Source of the DNA: Streptomyces lincolnensis | GTDB taxonomy: Bacteria > Actinomycetota > Actinomycetes > Streptomycetales > Streptomycetaceae | Assembly: GCF_021173675.1 (NCBI RefSeq) | Contig: NZ_JAIHON010000003.1 | Location: 682,001-746,000 of the forward strand | Direction of reading: 5' to 3' | DNA length: 64,000 nt | Shown: in pieces, positions 52,193 to 60,581 of the stretch | Position numbering within the stretch: the first letter of the stretch is position 1 | How the letters are laid out: the number at the start of each line of letters is the position of its first letter | The notes under the pieces: generated by a model | What the model was told of the DNA's origin: nothing | Databases searched by the model: none | What the model saw: the letters and a program-made list of their open reading frames with translations, nothing else | Position numbers and translations under genes: made by a program

Positions 52193-53423
52193 GGGCCCAG
52201 TCCGGCCGGACGCGGACGTACTTGATCGCCTGGCGCCAGTAGGTGTAGGCGAGGTGCAGTGTGCCGTCGGACGTCTGCAGGATCGACGGGTAGGAGAACT
52301 CGCGGTTGAGTCGGTCCCGGGAGTTGTTGGTCAGGCAGTGGCCGTCTCCGGTCTCCAGGTCGCGGCTGACGGGCCAGGTGGCACCGCCGTCCGGGGAGAG
52401 GGAGAGGGTCATGGGGGCGCGCGGCGCGCCCCAGAACGCGCTGCCCGGTGTCTCCTTCGGCGCACTGTCTTGCGGCGGCGCCGCCGGGGTCGCGGCCAGC
52501 CCGTCGTCGTCGATCTCGTCGTACAGGGAGAGTCGTCGTGCTGTGGCGTCGGCGGCGCTGCTGTTGTTGTGGGCGAGTGCCAGGCGGCCGTCGGTCAGGC
52601 GGACGTACTGGATGGACGAGTTGTTGTTGGGCAGGGTGCCGGGGGCGGGAGGGGTCCAGGTCACTCCGCCGTCGGAGGAGCGGGCGGTCAGGACGTGGTC
52701 CGCGCGGCGGCTGCGGAAGAGGGCGAGCAGCGTGCCGTCGGCGAGGGGCCGGACGTTCATGTGGACGGCGCCCTCGCTGTCCGGCACCGGCCGCTCCCGC
52801 CATGTCCGTCCCTCGTCGTCGCTGATCATGACCGAGCTGGTGTCGTGGTCGCCGCTCCATCTGCGCCCGGGGGTGCTCACGCAGCGGAACACCGGCAGCA
52901 GCCAGCGGCCCGAGTCCAGGACGACGACCGGCTGGCGGACGAAGACGCCGCTCGTGCCGTCCGCGGGGAACAGGGTGCGCGGCGGCGACCAGGTGCGGGC
53001 CGAGTCCGTCGAGATACGCACGCGTACCTCCGCGGTGTCCTGGTTGCCTGCTTTCTGGGCGGTGTGCAGGAGCCACACCTCGCCGTGCGGTGTGGTGAAC
53101 AGCAGGGGGTTCTGCTCGGAGCGGGTGTCGTCGTCGGAGAGCGGGACGGGGTCCGACCAGCGGTCGGCGGCGGCGTCCAGGCGCGAGAACCAGACGCGGA
53201 TGTCCGACACACCCTCCTGCGTGCCGCCGAACCACACGCACGCCAGATCCCCGTCGGGCAGCAGGGCGAGGTTGGCCGCGTGGTTCTGCACGGCGGGCGC
53301 GGGCAGGAACGCCTCGTGGCGTGCCGGGTCGTCGGTCCGGGACCTGACCACGCCGTCGGGGCTCGGTGGGGGAGGGGGGCTCGGCCGGGGTGCGGTGGCC
53401 TGGGATTCGTGCACGGGGCTCAC
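52182..53423 (-). CDS. BNR-repeat sialidase-like protein, no signal peptide
   Basis: 413 residues from GTG 53423 (GAGG 6 bp upstream). Asp-box repeats are visible: SDDEGRTW, SSDGGVTW and SPDGGATW, spaced as in six-bladed sialidase/BNR propellers, and RQPVVVLDSGRWLLPVF and NNSSIQYVRLTDGRLALAHN fit the BNR_2-type family. The N-terminus is Pro-rich (PRPSPPPPPSPDG) and has no secretion signal, so it should act inside the cell on an imported glycoside or sugar acid. True neuraminidase activity is not certain. Confidence 0.85.
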   Translation of the reverse strand: MSPVHESQATAPRPSPPPPPSPDGVVRSRTDDPARHEAFLPAPAVQNHAANLALLPDGDLACVWFGGTQEGVSDIRVWFSRLDAAADRWSDPVPLSDDDTRSEQNPLLFTTPHGEVWLLHTAQKAGNQDTAEVRVRISTDSARTWSPPRTLFPADGTSGVFVRQPVVVLDSGRWLLPVFRCVSTPGRRWSGDHDTSSVMISDDEGRTWRERPVPDSEGAVHMNVRPLADGTLLALFRSRRADHVLTARSSDGGVTWTPPAPGTLPNNNSSIQYVRLTDGRLALAHNNSSAADATARRLSLYDEIDDDGLAATPAAPPQDSAPKETPGSAFWGAPRAPMTLSLSPDGGATWPVSRDLETGDGHCLTNNSRDRLNREFSYPSILQTSDGTLHLAYTYWRQAIKYVRVRPDWARDG

Positions 53424-53462
53424 GGGATTCCTCGGGTGGGGGAGACGGGGGACGGCTGCCGG

Positions 53463-54239
53463 TCAGCCCTGTGCGGTACGGAGATGCTGTGCGGCGATCT
53501 GCTGGAGGTGGACGATGTCCGAGGCGACGGAGGCGAAGGTGAATCCCTCGGCCAGCCTGCGGGCGGCGTTGTCGCCGTCGGGGGTGTGGATGCCGGCGGC
53601 GATCCCGGCGGTCTCGGCCGCCTTGCGGACGCGTTCCAGGGCGGTCTCGAAGTCGTTCTGTACCGCGGGGTCGCCGGCGGTCCGGCCGCCGATGGCGAGG
53701 CGCAGGTCGGACGGGCCCACGTAGATGCCGTCCAGCCCGGGGACGGCGCAGATCTCCTCGACGTGTCCGAGGCCGTCGGCGGTCTCGATCATCGCCAGTA
53801 CGGCGATGGCGTCGTGGGTGTCCGCGGGGTCGGGCCCGATGCGCAGCTGGGCGCGCATCGGGCCGTAGGACCGGATGCCCAGGGGCGGGTAGCGCACCGA
53901 GGCGACCGCGCGTGCGGCGTCGGCGGCGGTGTTCACCAGGGGGACGATCACGGCGGTGGCGCCGGCGTCCAGGGCGCGGCCGATGCACGTGGGTTCGTTG
54001 GCCTCCACCCGTACGGCGCCGACGGCGGTGGAGCCCTTGGTGTCGGTGGCGAGCAGGTTGTTCAGCATGCCCTGGTAGCCGAACAGTCCGTGCTGGGCGT
54101 CGAAGGCAAGGTAGTCGTAGCCGAGCCGGGCCAGCCGTTCGGCGGCGACCGGTGAGTCGATGAGCGACCAGTAGCCGATCAGGCGGCGACGGGCGCGCAG
54201 GTCCGCGGTGAACTCGGCGGGGGTGCGGGAGTGGGGCAA
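53463..54239 (-). CDS. HpcH/HpaI-family aldolase
   Basis: 258 residues from TTG 54239 with GGAGG 5 bp upstream. RRRLIGYWSLIDSPVAAERL, ARLGYDYLAFDAQHGLFGYQ (Asp-Ala-Gln-His motif with metal and base residues), AVRVEANEPTCIGRALDAGA, and AMIETADGLGHVEEICAVPG with GLDGIYVGPSDL form the full class II pyruvate aldolase pattern (HpaI/GarL-like). It cleaves 2-keto-3-deoxy or 4-hydroxy-2-keto acids to pyruvate plus an aldehyde. Between the sialidase-like and aldo/keto reductase genes in one operon. Confidence 0.93.
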   Translation of the reverse strand: MPHSRTPAEFTADLRARRRLIGYWSLIDSPVAAERLARLGYDYLAFDAQHGLFGYQGMLNNLLATDTKGSTAVGAVRVEANEPTCIGRALDAGATAVIVPLVNTAADAARAVASVRYPPLGIRSYGPMRAQLRIGPDPADTHDAIAVLAMIETADGLGHVEEICAVPGLDGIYVGPSDLRLAIGGRTAGDPAVQNDFETALERVRKAAETAGIAAGIHTPDGDNAARRLAEGFTFASVASDIVHLQQIAAQHLRTAQG

Positions 54240-54258
54240 CGGAACCTCCGGGGCGCGG

Positions 54259-55239
54259 TCAGCGGTTGTAGGCGGGCATCGGGCCGCGCAGCCGGGCACC
54301 GATGGCGTCGCAGGCCGCGGTGACGTCGGCGGGCAGGGGGCCCTTCGCGGCGGCGGCGAGGTTGGCGGCCAGGTGGGCGGTCTTCGAGCCGCCCAGGAGC
54401 AGCGCGTCGGTGGACGGGCGGTCCAGCAGCCAGCGCAGCGCCAGTTCCGTGAGGGGGATGCCGGCCGTGTCCGCCACCGTGGTCAGTTCCGAGACGGCGG
54501 TGAACAGGTCCTCGTCCCAGTAGCGTTCGCGGTACATCGCGGCCAGACGCGAATCGCCGAACCGGCCGGAGTCCGGCAGGGACCCGAAGTGGTGACGGCC
54601 GCTCAGAAGCCCGCCGCCCAGGGGGTTGTACACCATGGTGCGCAGCTTCGTCGTCGACGCGTACTCGGTGTACTCCTCCTCGATGCGGCGGGCGAGGAGG
54701 TTGTGGAGCTGCTGGGCCACGACGGGGCGGGGCGCGCCCACCTCGTCGGCGGTGCGCACGAGTTCGGAGATCTGCCAGGCGGCGTAGTTCGACACGCCCA
54801 GGGCGCCGATCTTCCCCTCGGCGGCGAACTCGGCCACGGTGGCGAGGGTGTCGGCGAGCGGGGTCGCGCGGTCCGGCTGATGAAGGTAGAAGAGGTCGAC
54901 GCGGTCGGTGCCCAGGCGCTTGAGGCTGCCGTCCAGGGCGGCGCGCAGCCCGGCGGGCGACAGGGGGTGGTGCTCGCCCTGGTCGGGGTGGGGAATCCCG
55001 GCCTTGGTGGCCAGTACGATCCGGTCGCGGCGGCCCGGGAGCAGCTCGCCGAGCAGCCGCTCGCTCTCCCCGCCCGCGTACCCGTTGGCGGTGTCGACGC
55101 CGGTGACGCCGGCGTCCAGGGCCATGTCGAGCATGGCGGCGGCCGTGTCGCGGTCGACGGTGTCACCGAAGGTCATGGTGCCGAGCACCAGCCGGGACAG
55201 CGGCAGTCGGGTGTTCGGCAGGGTGATGCCGGTGGTCAC
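54259..55239 (-). CDS. Aldo/keto reductase in the catabolic operon
   Basis: 326 residues from GTG 55239, overlapping the ABC ATPase stop (GTGA). LPLSRLVLGTMTFGDTVDRD, GVTGVDTANGYAGGESERLL (Asp, Tyr), IVLATKAG (Lys) and DLFYLHQPD (His) give the AKR catalytic tetrad. Oxidation or reduction of an imported sugar or its aldehyde product is likely. Confidence 0.92.
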   Translation of the reverse strand: MTTGITLPNTRLPLSRLVLGTMTFGDTVDRDTAAAMLDMALDAGVTGVDTANGYAGGESERLLGELLPGRRDRIVLATKAGIPHPDQGEHHPLSPAGLRAALDGSLKRLGTDRVDLFYLHQPDRATPLADTLATVAEFAAEGKIGALGVSNYAAWQISELVRTADEVGAPRPVVAQQLHNLLARRIEEEYTEYASTTKLRTMVYNPLGGGLLSGRHHFGSLPDSGRFGDSRLAAMYRERYWDEDLFTAVSELTTVADTAGIPLTELALRWLLDRPSTDALLLGGSKTAHLAANLAAAAKGPLPADVTAACDAIGARLRGPMPAYNR

Positions 55240-56060
55240 GAGGGGGTTCCTTCCAGGACGTGGCGGGGCTTCAGGCCGCGCATCGCGGTGGGGTCGAGGG
55301 CGGCGCGGCGCAGGGCGCGGGTGTAGGGGTCGGTGGGGGAGGCGAGTACGTCCGCGGTCCGGCCGGTCTCGACGGTGCGGCCGGCCCGCATCACCACGAC
55401 GTCGGTACTGATCTCGCGCACCACGCCGAGGTGGTGCGCGATGACGAGGTAGGCGATGCCGGTCTCCTCCTGCAATTCCCTGAGCAGGGAGAGCACTTGG
55501 GCCTGGACGGAGACGTCGAGCGCGGAGGTCGCCTCGTCGCACACCAGCAGATCGGGGCGGGAGGCGAGCGCGCGGGCGATGCCGATGCGCTGGCGCTGGC
55601 CGCCGGAGAAGTCGGCCGGGCGGCGGTGCAGCGCGGAGGAGGGCAGACCGACCTGGTCGATCAACTCGGCGGCGCGTCGGGCGCGTTCGGCCCGGTCGGA
55701 CCCGCCCGCCAGGCGCAGCGGCTCGGCGACGATCTGCTGCGCGGTCAGATGGGGGTCCAGGGAGCCGTAGGGATCCTGGAACACCATCTGCACGCGTCGG
55801 CGCAGCGGGCGTAGCCTGCGCTCCGGCAGGGTGGCGATGTCCGTGCCGTCCAGCACGATGCGGCCCGAGAGCGGCTTGAGCAGCCGGACGAGAGCGCGGG
55901 CGAGCGTGGACTTGCCGCAGCCGGACTCGCCGACCACGGCGAGCGAACCGCCCCGCCGCAGTTGGAAGCCGACGCGGTCGACGGCGCGGAACGGGCCGTC
56001 CGCCGTCGGATACTCGACGACGAGGTCCTCGACGGACAGCAGGGGGTGCTCTTCGGTCAT
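55236..56060 (-). CDS. Oligopeptide-type ABC ATPase (OppF-like)
   Basis: 274 residues. Walker A GESGCGKST, Q-loop VQMVFQDPYGSLDPHLT, signature DFSGGQRQRIGIARAL, Walker B LLVCDEATSALDVSVQ and switch His IAHHLGVV. This is the second ATPase of a DppABCDF/Opp-type importer. Its ATG overlaps the OppD-like stop (ATGA at 56057-56060). Confidence 0.94.
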   Translation of the reverse strand: MTEEHPLLSVEDLVVEYPTADGPFRAVDRVGFQLRRGGSLAVVGESGCGKSTLARALVRLLKPLSGRIVLDGTDIATLPERRLRPLRRRVQMVFQDPYGSLDPHLTAQQIVAEPLRLAGGSDRAERARRAAELIDQVGLPSSALHRRPADFSGGQRQRIGIARALASRPDLLVCDEATSALDVSVQAQVLSLLRELQEETGIAYLVIAHHLGVVREISTDVVVMRAGRTVETGRTADVLASPTDPYTRALRRAALDPTAMRGLKPRHVLEGTPS

Positions 56061-56929
56061 CGGGGCTCCTCCCCGGGCGGTCGAGCCGGTGATGAGGCCG
56101 CCTCCCGGACGGCGGGTTCGCCCTCGTCCCAGGCACCCAGGCGGGGTACGGCGGCGAGGAGGGCGCGGGTGTACGGCTCGGCGGGCCGCTCGACGATCCG
56201 GTCGGCGGGCCCCGACTCCACGAACCGGCCGTCCTTCATGACGTGGATGCGGTCGGAGACGAGTCGGGCCACGCCCAGGTCGTGGGTGATCATCAGCATG
56301 CCGATGCCGGTGCGTTCCTGGAGCTCCATCAGCAGGTCGAGCACGCTCGCCTGGACGGTGGCGTCCAGCGCGGAGGTGGGTTCGTCGGCGACGAGGAGTT
56401 CGGGCTCCGCGGCCAGCGCGATGGCGATGAGGACGCGCTGCAGCATGCCGCCGGAGAGCTGGTGCGGGTAGGTCTTCCAGTGGGTCTCGGGCTTGCTGAT
56501 GCGCACCTGGGCGAGGAGCTCGGTGCCCTTCTCCCGGGCCTGGGCGCGCGACAGTCCGGGTCGGCGCAGCCGGATCGCGCCGCCGAGTTGCCGGCCGATG
56601 GTGTGGACCGGGCTGAGCGCGGTCATCGGGTCCTGCGGGATCAGCGACACCGTGCGCCCGCGCACACCGCGCGCGGCGGCCGGATCGGCCACGACGTCCC
56701 GTCCGGCGATGCGGACACTGCCGGACAGTACGGCGAGGCCCTCGGGCAGCAGCCGCAGGATGCCCATCGCCGTGGTCGACTTGCCGGAGCCCGACTCGCC
56801 GATGAGCGTCACGGTCTCACCGTGGCCGACGGTGAAGCTCACGCCGTCGACGGCCCGTACGACACCGTGTGCGGTGATGAGTTCGATCTGCAGGTTCCGT
56901 ACGTCGAGCAGAGGCGATTGCCCGGTCAT
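56057..56929 (-). CDS. Oligopeptide-type ABC ATPase (OppD-like)
   Basis: 290 residues. Walker A GESGSGKST, IPQDPMTALSPVHTIGRQ, signature QLSGGMLQRVLIAIAL, Walker B LLVADEPTSALDATVQ, and switch His ITHDLGVA, then the Opp-type C-terminal extension. ATG 56929 overlaps the OppC-like stop. In this operon it likely energises uptake of a glycoside or sugar-acid conjugate rather than peptides. Confidence 0.94.
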   Translation of the reverse strand: MTGQSPLLDVRNLQIELITAHGVVRAVDGVSFTVGHGETVTLIGESGSGKSTTAMGILRLLPEGLAVLSGSVRIAGRDVVADPAAARGVRGRTVSLIPQDPMTALSPVHTIGRQLGGAIRLRRPGLSRAQAREKGTELLAQVRISKPETHWKTYPHQLSGGMLQRVLIAIALAAEPELLVADEPTSALDATVQASVLDLLMELQERTGIGMLMITHDLGVARLVSDRIHVMKDGRFVESGPADRIVERPAEPYTRALLAAVPRLGAWDEGEPAVREAASSPARPPGEEPR

Positions 56930-57828
56930 GCGCGTGCTCCCTTCCGGCGGCGCGTGCGGTCCCGCAGGCCGTCGCCGAGCAGATTGACGCCGACCACCAG
57001 CAGGGCGATCACCAGTCCGGGCAGCGTGACCAGCCACCACGAGGTGGTGATGTAGGCCTGGCCGTCGGAGATGATCCGGCCCCAGGTCGCGAACGGCCGC
57101 TGGGGTCCGGCCCCGAGGAAACTGAGCGCGCTCTCCAGCAGGACGGCCTGGGCGATCAGGAGCAGGACGACGAGGCTCACCGGGCGCACGACGTTGGGCA
57201 CGACGTGGCGGGCCAGCACGGTCCAGCCGCGCAGTCCCAGCACCCGGGCCGCGGCGACGTAGGGTTTCTCCCGCTCGACCAGGACCAGGGAGCGGGTCAG
57301 CCGTGCCACCTCCGGCCACTGGGCGACGGCGATCACGCAGGTGATCACGGTGATCGAGGGCCCGAACAGGGCGACCACGAGGAGCAGCATCATCAGCAGC
57401 GGCAGGGCCAGTTGCGCTTCCAGGAAGCGGGAGACGAGGGCGTCGACCCAGCCGCCGAAGAACCCGGCCGCGGCTCCGGCGGCCATGCCGATCAGCCCGG
57501 AGACCAGGACGGCCAGGACGCCGACGGACAGGGACACCTGTCCGCCGTGGAGGATGCGGGAGAGGAGATCGCGGCCGAGCTGGTCGGTGCCGAACAGGTG
57601 GCCGCCGCTGAGGGGCGGCAGGCGGCGCTGCGACAGGTCCTGCGCGTTGGCGTCGGGCAGGGGCAGCAGGCCGGCGAGGGCCACCGGCAGCACGACGAGG
57701 GCGGTGCACAGGGCGCCGGCCCAGATCTTGAAGCGCGCGCCGCGCCGCTGCCGGGTCGCGGTGGCCCGGGCCAGGTCGCGCGCGGTGACCGCGCTCGGCC
57801 GCTCGGGGCCGACAACCGTACCGGTCAT
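56926..57828 (-). CDS. Oligopeptide-type ABC permease (OppC-like)
   Basis: 300 residues. A cytoplasmic N-terminus, a first membrane helix (ALCTALVVLPVALAGLLPLP), the periplasmic GTDQLGRDLLSRILHGGQVS signature of OppC/DppC, then four to five more helices and the EAA loop (AARVLGLRGWTVLARHVVPN). Its ATG lies 4 bp past the OppB-like stop. Confidence 0.93.
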   Translation of the reverse strand: MTGTVVGPERPSAVTARDLARATATRQRRGARFKIWAGALCTALVVLPVALAGLLPLPDANAQDLSQRRLPPLSGGHLFGTDQLGRDLLSRILHGGQVSLSVGVLAVLVSGLIGMAAGAAAGFFGGWVDALVSRFLEAQLALPLLMMLLLVVALFGPSITVITCVIAVAQWPEVARLTRSLVLVEREKPYVAAARVLGLRGWTVLARHVVPNVVRPVSLVVLLLIAQAVLLESALSFLGAGPQRPFATWGRIISDGQAYITTSWWLVTLPGLVIALLVVGVNLLGDGLRDRTRRRKGARA

Positions 57829-57831
57829 GGG

Positions 57832-58761
57832 TCAGGCCGCCTTTCCGAGTCGTACCCGCGGATCGAGCAGCGGGTAGGCGAGGTCGACGAGTAGTTGGAC
57901 GAGGATGGCGAGAGTGGCGGTGACCAGGACGGTGGCCTGGATGAGCGGGTAGTCGCGGGTGGCGAGGGCGCGGACGACGAGCGAGCCGACGCCGGGCCAG
58001 CCGAAGACGACCTCCACGACCACGACACCGTTGAGCAGGGCGGCGAAGCGTGTCCCCAGGGCGGTCACCAGGGGCACGGCGGAGTTCCTCAGGCCGTAGC
58101 TCCAGGTCAGGGCCCGCTCGGAGACACCGCGGGAGCGGGCGATCGTGGTGTACGGGGCGGCGAGCGCGGTGACCATCTCGCGCCGCACCAGCCGGGACAC
58201 CAGGGCGAGTTGGAGGACCGCGACGGTCACGGTCGGCAGGACCAGTCCGCTCCACGTGGTGAACCCGGAGGCGGGCAGCACCGGCAGCAGCACGGCGAAC
58301 AGGGTCAGCAGCATCACGCCGGTCCAGAAGTCGGGCATCGACTGGCCGGTGATGGTCAGCACGTTGGCCCCGAGTTCCCGTTTGGTGTCGGCCCGTCGGG
58401 CCATCCACACGCCGAGCGGCACGGCGACGACGGTGGTGACGGTGATCGCCGCGACGGCGAGAGTGATCGTGTACGGCATCCGGTCCATGACCACGTCGAA
58501 GGCCGGGGCATGGAAGGAGTAGCTGGTGCCGAGATTCCCGGTGAACAGGTCGCGCAGGAAGATCCCGTACTGGTTGATCAGCGGCTCGTCGAGGCCGAAC
58601 TGCGCGCGGATACGGTCGAGTTCGGCGCTGCTCGCGGTCGGCGCGGCGTAGGCGGCGGCCGGGTCGCCCGGCGCGAGGCGGACCAGCAGGAAGACCGTGG
58701 TCAGGGTGAGGAAGATCGCCAGCAGGCTCTGGCCGACGCGGCGGAGGAGGTAGGTCGGCAC
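57832..58761 (-). CDS. Oligopeptide-type ABC permease (OppB-like)
   Basis: 309 residues. Standard OppB entry YLLRRVGQSLLAIFLTLTTV, LLVRLAPGDPAAAYA, then QFGLDEPLINQYGIFLRDLF and GNLGTSYSF, and the EAA loop TIARSRGVSERALTWSYGLR. Six membrane helices expected. Gene order SBP, B, C, D, F is the classical Opp/Dpp order. Confidence 0.93.
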   Translation of the reverse strand: MPTYLLRRVGQSLLAIFLTLTTVFLLVRLAPGDPAAAYAAPTASSAELDRIRAQFGLDEPLINQYGIFLRDLFTGNLGTSYSFHAPAFDVVMDRMPYTITLAVAAITVTTVVAVPLGVWMARRADTKRELGANVLTITGQSMPDFWTGVMLLTLFAVLLPVLPASGFTTWSGLVLPTVTVAVLQLALVSRLVRREMVTALAAPYTTIARSRGVSERALTWSYGLRNSAVPLVTALGTRFAALLNGVVVVEVVFGWPGVGSLVVRALATRDYPLIQATVLVTATLAILVQLLVDLAYPLLDPRVRLGKAA

Positions 58762-58764
58762 GGC

Positions 58765-60363
58765 TCAGCCCTCCAGCCGTACGGCGGACAGGTCATAGGA
58801 GTTGAGCTTCAGCAGGCCCAGGTCGTGCACGCGGTCCCGGCGGGCCAGCAGCGTCTTGGGCGCGAACGCCCACAGCATGGGCCAGGTGTCCCAGATGTCG
58901 TGCTGGACGGCGGCCAGCTTCCGCTCGCGGGTGGCGTCGTCGGTCTCGGTGGCCGCGTCGGCGAGTTTGCGCTGGACGTCCGGGACGACGTACCCCATGT
59001 AGGTGTCGCGGGTGCGCTCCTTCTCGGGCGTGCCGCCGTACATGCCCTGCAGCGAGGTGAGGGCCTGGCCGGTCGGGCCCGGGAAGCCGTTGCCGATGAC
59101 GTCCCAGTCGCCGCCGCGTCCCTGACGCCACTTCAGGATGTCGCCGCCCGGCTCGAACTCCAGGAGCGTGGCGCGCACGCCGATGTCGCGGAACATGTCG
59201 GCGACGGCTTCCATGACGGAGCTGTCGGCGGCGAACTCGCCGGTCTCCCAGATGATCCGGATCCGCAGCCCGTCCGCGCCCAGGGCCTTCAGGCGTGCCC
59301 GGGCCCGGCCCGGGTCGTAGGCGAACTCGCCGGTGCGTACGGCGCCTTCGAGGGCGAGGGGGACCACTCCCCGGGCCTCTTCGGCGGAGCCGGTCAGGAC
59401 GTCGCGGATCAGGGAGCCGCCGTCGACGGCGAGGCTGAGGGCGCGCCGGACGCGGGCGTCGGCGAGCGGATGGGGGTTCTTCTTGCGGAAGTTGTAGAAG
59501 AGCTGGCAGATACGGGTCCCGGAGGTCTCCTGGAGTGCGACGCCCGGCAGGCCGGTCAGCTGCTCGGCGGAGTCCGGAGTGAGTGTGTCGACGACGTCCA
59601 GCTCGCCGCTGCGCAGGGCGATGACGCGGCTGGACTCCTCGGGCACGAAACGGACGCGGACGGTGTCGACGTGCGGCGCGCGGCCCCAGTAGCGGGGGTT
59701 GCGGGCGAGCGTGTACTCGCCGGCGCCGCTGTTGGCCCTGGCGACCTGGTACGGGCCCGAGCCGACGCCGCTCTGCAACTCCTCGGGGCGGTTGGCGGCG
59801 GCCGGGGTGATGTGGATGCTGGCCATCAGCCCGTCGAGGCCGGGCACGGGACGCTTCGTGTGCAGCGTGAAGGTGCGCTCGCCGGTCTTCTCGACGGTGG
59901 GCAGTTCCGGGAAGAGGCTGAGAATGAAGGAGCCGTTGACCTTGCCGTACATCGTGAGGGCGGTGGCGACGTCCTCGACGGTGACGGGGCTGCCGTCGGA
60001 GTAGCACACGCCCTCGCGCAGCCGCACGCTCCAGGCGGTCGGCCCGCTCATGGTGAAGCGGTCGGCGAGGACGAGCTGCGGTTTCATGCCGGGCCCGATG
60101 CGGGTGAGGGCCTGGCGGACCGCGCGCTGCACGGTGACCGCCGCGTCGAACTGGTTGAGCTTGTTGTCCAGGCTGACGAGGGAGCGGTTCAGGCCGAGGG
60201 TGAGGGTGCCGGGACCGGGGGCTCCGGTCGGTCCGGCACAGGCGGACAGCGGGCCGAGGGCGAGGCCCGCGCCGCCGAGCGCGCTCCAGCGCAGCAGGGT
60301 GCGGCGGGTGAGGGACTCGTGGGGCGGGCGGTCCGGGGGTGCGCTTGGGGAGGTTGGGGTCAT
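58765..60363 (-). CDS. ABC substrate-binding lipoprotein (SBP family 5)
   Basis: 532 residues from ATG 60363. N-terminal Tat-type lipoprotein signal: LTRRTLLRWSALGGAGLALG ending in LSAC. The mature part matches family 5 (DppA/OppA): WSVRLREGVCYSDGSPVTVE, PYQVARANSGAGEYTLARNP, YWGRAPHVDTVRVRFVPEES and RALSLAVDGGSLIRDVLTGS. First gene of the minus-strand operon, divergent from the kinase operon at 60582. Ligand unknown. Confidence 0.94.
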   Translation of the reverse strand: MTPTSPSAPPDRPPHESLTRRTLLRWSALGGAGLALGPLSACAGPTGAPGPGTLTLGLNRSLVSLDNKLNQFDAAVTVQRAVRQALTRIGPGMKPQLVLADRFTMSGPTAWSVRLREGVCYSDGSPVTVEDVATALTMYGKVNGSFILSLFPELPTVEKTGERTFTLHTKRPVPGLDGLMASIHITPAAANRPEELQSGVGSGPYQVARANSGAGEYTLARNPRYWGRAPHVDTVRVRFVPEESSRVIALRSGELDVVDTLTPDSAEQLTGLPGVALQETSGTRICQLFYNFRKKNPHPLADARVRRALSLAVDGGSLIRDVLTGSAEEARGVVPLALEGAVRTGEFAYDPGRARARLKALGADGLRIRIIWETGEFAADSSVMEAVADMFRDIGVRATLLEFEPGGDILKWRQGRGGDWDVIGNGFPGPTGQALTSLQGMYGGTPEKERTRDTYMGYVVPDVQRKLADAATETDDATRERKLAAVQHDIWDTWPMLWAFAPKTLLARRDRVHDLGLLKLNSYDLSAVRLEG

Positions 60364-60485
60364 CGTCGACCTTCTCGCGTTCCGGGGTGCGACCGGCTCG
60401 TGGTGTTCGTGCGGCTCTCGCGGCGGGCCGGGGCGGGCCCGACAGCGGGAAGCGAACGGTGTCGCGCCGGAAAAGGTGGCACGAT

Positions 60486-60523
60486 TGCGCGATGTGCGCA
60501 AGAGGTCTCGCGCATATCGCGCA
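60486..60523. promoter_or_regulatory. Inverted pair of 16-bp operators between divergent catabolic operons
   Basis: TGCGCGATGTGCGCAA (60486-60501) and, in opposite orientation, TCGCGCATATCGCGCA (60508-60523) match at 14 of 16 positions when one is reversed. Each also has inner symmetry. They sit between the binding-protein start (60363) and the kinase start (60582), so the DeoR-family protein of the kinase operon or the neighbouring LacI-type protein probably binds here and governs both operons. Confidence 0.6.
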
Positions 60524-60581
60524 GTCCGTGTCATCATCGGTCACCGAGGCGGCCCGACCGGGGCCGTCCGAGGAGGTACCC

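Noticed and set aside
51936..54155. 739-residue plus-strand frame opposite the sialidase-like and aldolase genes
   Set aside because: Antisense shadow with repetitive Gly/Val/Arg composition.
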